Assembly: GCA_002436505.1 (NCBI GenBank) | Contig: DJML01000084.1 | Coordinates: 1-5,234 of the forward strand | Direction: 5' to 3' | Origin: Bacteroidetes bacterium UBA6491 | GTDB taxonomy: Bacteria > Bacteroidota > Bacteroidia > NS11-12g > UBA9320 | DNA: 5,234 nt | In this document: in pieces, positions 1-5,234 of the stretch | How positions within the stretch are numbered: the stretch's first letter is position 1 | Layout: every line of letters starts with the position of its first letter | Translations under genes and position numbers: made by a program | The notes under the pieces: generated by a model | What the model saw: the letters and a program-made list of their open reading frames with translations, nothing else | Databases searched by the model: none | What the model was told of the DNA's origin: nothing

Positions 1-650
1 TGCAAGCTAAGAACCAGGTAGAAAGGCTGGAGAGCGTTCTGGCATCTGCCAATTCTCAACTCGGCAAATTCACGCTTACCTCACCTATTTATGGTGTTGT
101 GGACCAGATATTCGCAAATGAAGGCGAAATCCTTGCTCCCGGAATGTCTTCGGTTGCCCGGATCGTAAATACAGATCACATTAAAATAAGGGCTGATGTT
201 TCAGAACGTTACCTTGGAAAATTCAACATTGGAGATGAGATCATGATAACCTTCCCTAGTATTGACAAAAACCAGACTGCTTCTATCAGTGCTCTTGGCA
301 ATTACATTAACCCTGACAACCGGACTTTTGGCATGACGGTTTATCCTAAATCAACGGACGCTGACCTTAAACCAAATCTTCTGGCAATAATCACAGCTTA
401 TGATTATAGAAAGGACAGCGCAATAGTTGTGCCCACAAAACTGGTGCGTAATGATGGAGAAGGCAGTTACATCCTAACGATCAGCAACGATGAAGCAGGG
501 ATACCAAGAGTAACCAAATCACCTGTTAAGATCGAAAAAAGCTTCCTGAACGCAACAATTATTAATTCAGGACTGGATGAAGGGGATATCATTATCACCG
601 ATGGCTACAACAACGTTGTTGCCGGGGATGCTGTAACTATCATTGATTAA
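1..650 (+). CDS. RND efflux periplasmic adaptor subunit (HlyD/AcrA-type membrane fusion protein), 5' partial
   Basis: This is the periplasmic adaptor that links an inner-membrane RND pump to an outer-membrane channel. The frame is open from base 3 to the TAA at 648-650, giving 215 visible residues; the signal peptide, first lipoyl half and most of the helical hairpin are missing off the left edge. In visible numbering, residues 1-22 resemble the returning arm of the coiled-coil hairpin. Residues 24-56 are the second lipoyl half, with the typical T-S-P-I-Y-G-V-V core and a G-E-I-L-A-P-G turn. About 58-148 form the beta-barrel domain, with N-P-D-N-R-T-F at 103-109 (family usually D-P-x-T-R-T-F), L-K-P-N-L at 122-126 and V-V-P-T-K-L-V at 142-148. 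The rest is a membrane-proximal domain with G-L-D-E-G-D at 190-195. A GTG at 99 is not the start, because it would split the lipoyl motif. The permease gene begins 14 bases after the stop, so the two are very probably co-transcribed. Substrate is unknown. Confidence 0.93.
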   Translation, partial: QAKNQVERLESVLASANSQLGKFTLTSPIYGVVDQIFANEGEILAPGMSSVARIVNTDHIKIRADVSERYLGKFNIGDEIMITFPSIDKNQTASISALGNYINPDNRTFGMTVYPKSTDADLKPNLLAIITAYDYRKDSAIVVPTKLVRNDGEGSYILTISNDEAGIPRVTKSPVKIEKSFLNATIINSGLDEGDIIITDGYNNVVAGDAVTIID

Positions 651-664
651 ATAAACCTAGCAAA

Positions 665-3600
665 ATGACCAAGAGTAAGTTTATAAAAACATTCAAATTA
701 TCCGACTGGTCAGTCAATAACAGGACCAGCGTTTACCTGATCATTTTCATTCTTGTGATCATGGGTATCATGTCGTACAACGGCATGCCAAAGGAAAGTT
801 TTCCGGAAATCAAACAGCCGCAGGTTTATGTAAATACCATTTATCCCGGAAACTCACCTGTTGATATGGAAAACCTTATCAGCAGACCTCTGGAGAAGGA
901 ATTGAACAGCATTTCGGGTGTGAAGAAAATTAATTCTACCTCCATCCAGGATGTTTCGATTATCGTTGTTGATTTCGAATACGATATTCCTGTTGAAGAT
1001 GCCTATCAGGATGTAAAGGATGCGGTTGATAAAGTTAAAAAGGACCTCCCTACCGATCTTCCTACCGATCCGCAAGTTCAGGAAATGGATATTTCGGAAT
1101 TGATGCCGGTAATGAATGTTAACATTTCCGGAGATTATAACTCGGACCAGCTTAAAGATTTTGCAGAATATCTTGAAGAAAAGATCGAAGATCTTCCTCA
1201 GATTTCAGGAGTAGACATCTCGGGTGTTCAGGAAGATGAAGTAGAAATATCGATCGATAAAAATAAAATGGAAGCGCTTGAGATCAGCCTCAATGACATT
1301 GAGAATGCTGTCCGTGGCGAGAATGCAACCATTTCAGGCGGCGATATAAAAGTGATCTCCGGCGACGATATTTCACGAAGAAACCTGCGCATTGACGGTG
1401 AATTCAAGGATTACAAGGAGATTGAAGACGTTATCGTCAAAAGCGAGAATCAGGATATCGTTTACCTTAAGGACATTGCAAGCGTAAGTTTCGGCCCTAA
1501 AGAACCAACCAGTTTCTCACGGTTAAATGGTCAGAACGTTTTGACCCTGGATGTGAAGAAAAAAGCCGGGGAAAATCTTTTGGTCGCTTCGGAACAGATC
1601 AAGAGCATTATTGCAGACGCACAGACGAATGTGTTCCCAAAAGACCTCAACGTGATCGTAACGAATGACCAGTCCAAGGAAACACTTTCTATCGTTAGCA
1701 ATCTCGAGAACAGCATAATAATGGGTGTGATCTTCGTTGTCCTTACCCTGATGTTTTTCCTTGGACTAAGAAACTCATTATTTGTTGGGATCGCTATCCC
1801 TCTATCTATGCTCATGGGGATTTTTATCCTTGATATAGGTGGGAATACCATGAACATGATGGTACTCTTTTCGCTGATCCTTGCACTGGGAATGCTCGTT
1901 GACAACGGCATTGTGGTGGTTGAGAACATTTACCGCATGCGGCAGGAAGGAAAGAACGCAGAAGATGGTTCCAGAGAAGGAGTCGGAGAAGTCGCTTCTG
2001 CGATCATTTCCTCAACGGCTACAACCCTGGCAGCCTTCGTTCCACTGCTGTTCTGGGATTCCCTGATGGGTGAATTCATGAAGTTTCTTCCGATCACTCT
2101 TATTATCGTTCTTGCATCATCCCTTTTTGTCGCACTGGTCATCAACCCTGCCCTTACAACAGACCTGATGTCCCTTGATCACAAAAAACCAAGACCCTTA
2201 AAGAAATTCTGGGTCAGGAACACCGTATCTTTCTTACTCGGACTTTTTATATGGTTCTCAGGCGCATTTAAGATACTTGGAGCACTTTTCATTATTGGAG
2301 CATTTTTCTCAGTCATTTACCGATTTGTTCTGAAACCTTTCTCGTTACTGTTCCAGGAAAAACTAATTCCTGTTATTGAGAACATCTATATCAAAACAGT
2401 AACCTTCGCCCTTAAGAGATATAATCCTGTAATACTCCTTATAGGGACATTCTTCCTTCTTATTTTCTCTATTGCTTTCTTTGGGGCGAGCAATCCGAAG
2501 GTCCTCTTTTTCCCTGACAATGAACCAAAGATGGTGTTCGCATATATAGAAACACCACTAGGGACTGACATTGAAGAGACCAATAAGATCACCCTCGAAC
2601 TGGAAAAGAAGATCAACGCTGCAATCGATGACGACCGAGTGATCGTTGAAGCTGTTCTTGCACAGGTTGGAGAGAATACAGGCGACCCAATGGAAGGCAT
2701 GCAACCAGGAAGTTCACCGAACAAGGCAAAGATCACTGTTTCATTCTACGATTATGAAAAGCGGACCCTCGAACTCAAATACCCCCTCTCTACCAGAGAG
2801 CTGATGAAAAAGATCGACAAAGCAGTGAGTAATTTCCCTTCTGCCAGGATCACAGTCGCAAAAAACGTAGACGGCCCGCCTGTTGGTAAACCGATCAATG
2901 TAGAAGTTCATGGCGAAGATTACCTTGAACTCATTGCTTACGTTGAGCAAATCAAGAAGAAAATGGAAGCTGCCAACATAAAAGGTGTCGATCAGCTAAA
3001 AACAGACCTCGAATTAGGAAAACCCATGCTTGAGATCAACATCAATCGTGATGCCGCAAGAAGATATGGTGTTTCTACCGGACAAATAGGACAGACCATC
3101 AGAACGGCCCTGTTCGGAAAAGAAATTTCCAAGTACAAGCAGGGAGAGGATGAATACGAGATCCAGCTCAGGTTTATGGAAGAATACCGGTACAACCTTT
3201 CGGACCTGCTGGATACAAGGATTACTTTCCGGAATCAATCCAACGGTAAGATTGTACAGGTACCGATCTCAGCCGTCGCTAATATCGAATTCAACACCAC
3301 TTATGGCTCTGTAAAACGCCTTGACCTGGAAAGGGTTATATCGATATTTTCAGAAATTGAAGAGGATGCGAATGCCAACGAAATAGTGGCTCAGTATAAG
3401 GAAATTCTTGCGGACCTTCCTGCAAAAGAAGGCTACGCTTTCGAATTTACGGGTGAGCAACAGGAACAAGCGGATACTATGGCCTTTATGATCAAGGCAC
3501 TGATGATCTCTGTATTTATTATTTTTCTGATCATTGTAACGCAGTTCAATTCGATCATTGGTCCGCTGATCATCATGGGATCTGTTCTTTTCAGCACCAT

Positions 3601-4105
3601 TGGGGTATTTCTTGGCTTTGCTATTTTCAATATGCCGTTCGTAATCCTGATGTGTGGTATTGGTATCATTTCTCTGGCCGGCGTAGTAGTAAACAATGCC
3701 ATTGTATTGATCGATTATATTAACCTGCTCAGGGTAAGAAGAAAAGAAGAGCTCGGTGTTCCAATAAATGAATATCTGCCCCGAAACGAAATAATAAAGA
3801 CCATCATTGATGGAGGGAAAACAAGGCTCAGACCTGTTCTGTTAACGGCAATAACCACCGTTTTGGGTCTGATCCCTCTCGCGCTTGGTATCAATATAAA
3901 CTTTGGCTCCCTTTTAACCGACCTCGATCCGATGTTTTACAGCGGAGGCGACAATGCTAATTTCTGGGGACCAATGGCCTGGACGGTCATATTCGGTTTG
4001 ATCTTTGCCACGTTCCTTACGCTTGTCATCGTTCCGGTAATGTACCTGCTGGCCGATATTTTCATGATCAAAATGAAACGATTATTGAAAAACGTGGGAG
4101 ATTAA
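665..4105 (+). CDS. RND efflux transporter permease subunit (AcrB/HAE-1-like), complete
   Basis: This is an inner-membrane, proton-driven exporter, expected to act as a trimer with the adaptor encoded just upstream. It has 1146 residues, longer than AcrB (about 1050). TM1 is near 22-38. The first large periplasmic loop (about 40-350) starts with P-K-E-S-F-P-E-I and Y-P-G-N-S-P-x-D-M-E-N, as expected of the porter domain. TM2-TM6 lie near 351-498, the second periplasmic loop near 608-940, and TM8-TM12 near 943-1130. TM4 carries L-V-D-N-G-I-V-V-V-E-N (D413, N414), and TM10 carries G-V-V-V-N-N-A-I-V-L-I-D (N1010 where AcrB has Lys940). TM11 keeps R1054 and T1061 in R-L-R-P-V-L-L-T, matching AcrB Arg971 and Thr978. 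Extra hydrophobic segments lie at about 521-555, and a Gly/Asp-rich insert lies before TM12. The ATG at 665 fits the usual short cytoplasmic N-terminus; it has no Shine-Dalgarno sequence. The gene ends in tandem TAA TAA. The heavy-metal (CusA) subfamily is unlikely. The drug or metabolite exported cannot be told from sequence. Confidence 0.95.
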   Translation: MTKSKFIKTFKLSDWSVNNRTSVYLIIFILVIMGIMSYNGMPKESFPEIKQPQVYVNTIYPGNSPVDMENLISRPLEKELNSISGVKKINSTSIQDVSIIVVDFEYDIPVEDAYQDVKDAVDKVKKDLPTDLPTDPQVQEMDISELMPVMNVNISGDYNSDQLKDFAEYLEEKIEDLPQISGVDISGVQEDEVEISIDKNKMEALEISLNDIENAVRGENATISGGDIKVISGDDISRRNLRIDGEFKDYKEIEDVIVKSENQDIVYLKDIASVSFGPKEPTSFSRLNGQNVLTLDVKKKAGENLLVASEQIKSIIADAQTNVFPKDLNVIVTNDQSKETLSIVSNLENSIIMGVIFVVLTLMFFLGLRNSLFVGIAIPLSMLMGIFILDIGGNTMNMMVLFSLILALGMLVDNGIVVVENIYRMRQEGKNAEDGSREGVGEVASAIISSTATTLAAFVPLLFWDSLMGEFMKFLPITLIIVLASSLFVALVINPALTTDLMSLDHKKPRPLKKFWVRNTVSFLLGLFIWFSGAFKILGALFIIGAFFSVIYRFVLKPFSLLFQEKLIPVIENIYIKTVTFALKRYNPVILLIGTFFLLIFSIAFFGASNPKVLFFPDNEPKMVFAYIETPLGTDIEETNKITLELEKKINAAIDDDRVIVEAVLAQVGENTGDPMEGMQPGSSPNKAKITVSFYDYEKRTLELKYPLSTRELMKKIDKAVSNFPSARITVAKNVDGPPVGKPINVEVHGEDYLELIAYVEQIKKKMEAANIKGVDQLKTDLELGKPMLEININRDAARRYGVSTGQIGQTIRTALFGKEISKYKQGEDEYEIQLRFMEEYRYNLSDLLDTRITFRNQSNGKIVQVPISAVANIEFNTTYGSVKRLDLERVISIFSEIEEDANANEIVAQYKEILADLPAKEGYAFEFTGEQQEQADTMAFMIKALMISVFIIFLIIVTQFNSIIGPLIIMGSVLFSTIGVFLGFAIFNMPFVILMCGIGIISLAGVVVNNAIVLIDYINLLRVRRKEELGVPINEYLPRNEIIKTIIDGGKTRLRPVLLTAITTVLGLIPLALGININFGSLLTDLDPMFYSGGDNANFWGPMAWTVIFGLIFATFLTLVIVPVMYLLADIFMIKMKRLLKNVGD

Positions 4106-4119
4106 TAAACGACGTATTC

Positions 4120-4157
4120 TGCAGGGACATTCGTTTGTCCCTGCATTATTTTCTGTT
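4120..4157 (+). terminator. Rho-independent-type terminator after the efflux operon
   Basis: A perfect 10-bp inverted repeat pairs TGCAGGGACA (4120-4129) with TGTCCCTGCA (4136-4145) around a six-base loop (4130-4135). On the + strand it is followed by a T-rich tail, TTATTTTCTGTT (4146-4157). It lies 14 bases after the permease stop codon, so it most likely ends the adaptor-permease transcript. The tail overlaps the last codons of the convergent DUF1801 gene. Read on the - strand the same hairpin follows that gene's stop directly but lacks a good U tract, so it would be a weaker terminator in that direction. Confidence 0.8.
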
Positions 4158-4550
4158 CATGCGCTCATCAATTTCGGCTGCTTCAAAAAGATACGCACGT
4201 ATCAAATCAGCATCTATTTCCGAAACATCAGTGAAGATCTTCATGCAGACTTGCTTCCGTTCGCCTTTGTCAAGGTAATTTATTTCATCCTGTAGAAGAT
4301 TTCCATAGCAAAAACCAAGCTCTACTCCGGACACCCTGCCTTTACCCCATGGGACAGCGGGAGGCCAGATGAAGCATATTCGCCTGTGTTTGTAATAAAA
4401 AGGAACATTGTATGCCAGTTTTTCCTTGCATTCAGGGATGCAATCCAATATAAGATATCTCAAATGGTCAACGATCTTCCTTTCATTATCCGGGAGAAAA
4501 TCAAGGAATTCCTCTACCGATCTGAAATTTATATCCTGCATTTTGCCCAT
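4146..4550 (-). CDS. DUF1801 domain protein (YdhG-like fold), function unknown
   Basis: This is a small soluble protein of 134 residues with no signal peptide or membrane segment, so probably cytoplasmic. It matches the DUF1801 (PF08818) pattern as I recall it. An N-terminal helical part has F-R-S-V-E-E-F-L-D-F-L-P (9-20) and H-L-R-Y-L-I-L (29-35). A central segment has E-K-L-A-Y-N-V-P-F-Y-Y (43-53) and I-C-F-I-W-P (58-63), then G-V-E-L-G-F-C-Y-G (75-83). An acidic C-terminal helix ends the protein. Bacillus subtilis YdhG (Fra), a frataxin-like iron protein, belongs to this broad family, but most members have no known role and I do not infer iron binding here. The frame extends upstream to a TTG at 4589, but that lies upstream of a likely promoter element. 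ATG 4550 or ATG 4541 (131 residues, Met directly before Q-D-I-N-F) are better starts, and I cannot decide firmly between them. The gene is convergent with the pump operon and divergent from the lipoprotein gene, so a functional link to either is not implied. Confidence 0.88.
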   Translation of the reverse strand: MGKMQDINFRSVEEFLDFLPDNERKIVDHLRYLILDCIPECKEKLAYNVPFYYKHRRICFIWPPAVPWGKGRVSGVELGFCYGNLLQDEINYLDKGERKQVCMKIFTDVSEIDADLIRAYLFEAAEIDERMNRK

Positions 4551-4574
4551 CTGATCCTGACAATTAATTAAAAT

Positions 4575-4582
4575 CAAAGTTA
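4575..4582 (-). promoter_or_regulatory. Possible Bacteroidota -7 promoter element for the DUF1801 gene
   Basis: Read on the - strand, these bases are TAACTTTG, a full match to the Bacteroidota sigma-ABfr -7 consensus TAnnTTTG. The element lies 24 bases before ATG 4550, which would leave a short leader. A clear TTTG -33 box at the usual 19-21 base spacing is not present; only a TTTC/TTCTG-like stretch sits near there. In A/T-rich DNA a single eight-base match with four fixed T/G positions can occur by chance, so this is tentative. Confidence 0.42.
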
Positions 4583-4657
4583 AATACAAAATCCATTGGA
4601 ATCAGAAATGCACTGTGAAGAGATAAACAATTTGCTAAATCAGAATAAAGGTTGCCG

Positions 4658-4689
4658 CTTGCAACAGATTCCAAAATAGACCATCTTTG
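4658..4689 (+). promoter_or_regulatory. Weak candidate promoter for the DUF6265 lipoprotein gene
   Basis: CTTG (4658-4661) and CATCTTTG (4682-4689) are separated by 20 bases. They resemble the Bacteroidota -33 TTTG and -7 TAnnTTTG boxes with one mismatch each. The -7-like box ends 15 bases before the ATG at 4705, so the leader would be very short. The placement and spacing are plausible, but the two mismatches make this a weak call. No operator-like palindrome is evident nearby apart from a short 5-bp inverted repeat at 4651-4665. Confidence 0.25.
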
Positions 4690-4704
4690 ACGGTGTTATC
4701 TTTT

Positions 4705-5234
4705 ATGAAAAAAGCGATACTATCAGGCAATAAATGGATCAGCATCTGCTGTCTGTGTTTGTTCATTTCCAATGGTTGTAACAAGGATGGCGGCAATGAA
4801 TTGCAAGATGAAGCAACCGGTACAGAAAAAGCAAAAGGCATCTTTCTCTTAAACATAAAAGACTCCATGGATTGGCTTTTGGGTGACTGGCACCTGATGG
4901 ATAGCACGACTGAGATTCTGGATGCATGGGTAGCACTGGATGACACCTTAAAGGGATACACATTTCAACGCGTTGATGGTCAGCCGGTGCTGATCGACCT
5001 AATGAGCATAGCTAACAGAGACAATGTTACATGCATGAATGCCATGCCTGTAGATCAGAACAATGGCAGGTCGATCTCATTTAAACTGGTCCAATACAGT
5101 GCGGGTATGGCTCGTTTCGAAAATCCTGAACACGATTTTCCGCAGTGGTTTGAATTCTATCGAACCAACGATTCTTCCCTGAACGTTCAGTACGGCAGTC
5201 TCACCACATATAGCCGTATCAGCAAGTTTTACAC
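4705..5234 (+). CDS. Predicted lipoprotein with DUF6265-type domain, 3' partial
   Basis: The frame is open from ATG 4705 to the right edge, giving 176 residues and two further bases; the C-terminus lies outside. The N-terminus is a lipoprotein signal: K2 and K3, a hydrophobic core at about 11-22, and S-N-G-C with the likely lipidated Cys at 25. Other Cys at 15, 16 and 18 lie within the core and are poorer lipobox candidates. After a polar linker, the domain begins near 56 with D-W-L-L-G-D-W and continues through E-I-L-D-A-W and K-G-Y-T-F. It ends with F-E-N-P-E-H-D-F-P-Q at 138-147, the hallmark of DUF6265 (PF19780) proteins, which are common in Bacteroidota and lack a known function. The family often has R-I-x-Y after this motif; here it is W-F-E-F-Y. 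The fold is probably a small beta-barrel-like domain (inference). No Shine-Dalgarno sequence precedes the start. The gene is divergent from the DUF1801 gene and lies about 600 bases past the pump, so it is probably its own transcription unit. Confidence 0.85.
   Translation, partial: MKKAILSGNKWISICCLCLFISNGCNKDGGNELQDEATGTEKAKGIFLLNIKDSMDWLLGDWHLMDSTTEILDAWVALDDTLKGYTFQRVDGQPVLIDLMSIANRDNVTCMNAMPVDQNNGRSISFKLVQYSAGMARFENPEHDFPQWFEFYRTNDSSLNVQYGSLTTYSRISKFY

Noticed and set aside
99..650. A GTG at 99 as the start of a complete 183-residue protein.
   Set aside because: The same frame is open back to base 3 and encodes the coiled-coil end and the start of the lipoyl motif. The GTG falls inside that conserved motif, so the gene is a fragment cut by the window edge.
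1049..1072. A 12-base near-tandem repeat (CCTACCGATCTT then CCTACCGATCCG) in the permease gene.
   Set aside because: It encodes the D-L-P-T-D-L-P-T segment. From memory, D-L-P-x-D-L-P is common at this site in related RND permeases, so the repeat reflects protein sequence and not a recent duplication.
665..4105. Assigning the permease to the CusA/CzcA heavy-metal subfamily.
   Set aside because: TM4 has L-V-D-N-G-I-V-V-V-E-N, which fits the HAE-1 multidrug-like group, and I see no clear methionine triad of the CusA kind in the porter domain. The few Met near 676-679 do not form that pattern.
4386..4571. A 61-residue + strand open frame opposite the DUF1801 gene.
   Set aside because: It is antisense to a gene with a recognisable family pattern and shows no domain, signal or promoter of its own.
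4651..4665. Inverted repeat GTTGC-CGCTT-GCAAC upstream of the lipoprotein gene, considered as an operator or terminator.
   Set aside because: A 5-bp stem is expected by chance at this length, has no T tract after it, and has no regulator gene nearby.
4635..4963. Two - strand open frames (108 and 66 residues) opposite the lipoprotein gene.
   Set aside because: The + strand here encodes a clear lipoprotein signal and DUF6265 motif. The antisense frames are rich in Ser, Pro, Cys and His in a way typical of shadow frames.

Overview
The window looks like ordinary chromosomal DNA from a member of the Bacteroidota. Three things point there: the subfamily of the RND pump, the absence of Shine-Dalgarno sequences before the starts (upstream regions are A/T-rich instead), and a TAnnTTTG-type -7 promoter element. 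The genus cannot be named from this sequence. Base composition looks moderate and even across the window, and I see no mobile element, RNA gene, CRISPR array or sign of recent transfer.

Bases 1-4157 hold the end of an RND efflux operon on the + strand. The C-terminal 215 residues of a periplasmic adaptor (HlyD/AcrA-type membrane fusion protein; its beginning lies off the left edge) are followed 14 bases later by a complete 1146-residue inner-membrane RND permease (AcrB/HAE-1-like). A perfect 10-bp hairpin with a T-rich tail ends the operon. Together the two proteins would make the inner-membrane and periplasmic parts of a proton-driven tripartite exporter. The outer-membrane channel (TolC-like) is not in the window and may lie upstream.

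Bases 4146-4550 hold a small DUF1801 protein on the - strand, convergent with the pump operon. Its stop codon abuts the terminator hairpin. A TAACTTTG element just upstream helps to place its start.

Bases 4551-4704 are a divergent intergenic region with possible promoters for both flanking genes. From 4705 to the right edge runs a + strand lipoprotein gene with a DUF6265-type domain, cut off by the end of the window.

I found no convincing undescribed system. The points most worth a second look are the altered proton-relay residues of the pump (Asp-Asn in TM4, Asn in place of the TM10 Lys), an extra hydrophobic hairpin between its TM6 and TM7, and a possible surface-export signal after the lipoprotein cysteine. 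The first two are probably shared by the pump's subfamily rather than unique to this protein.
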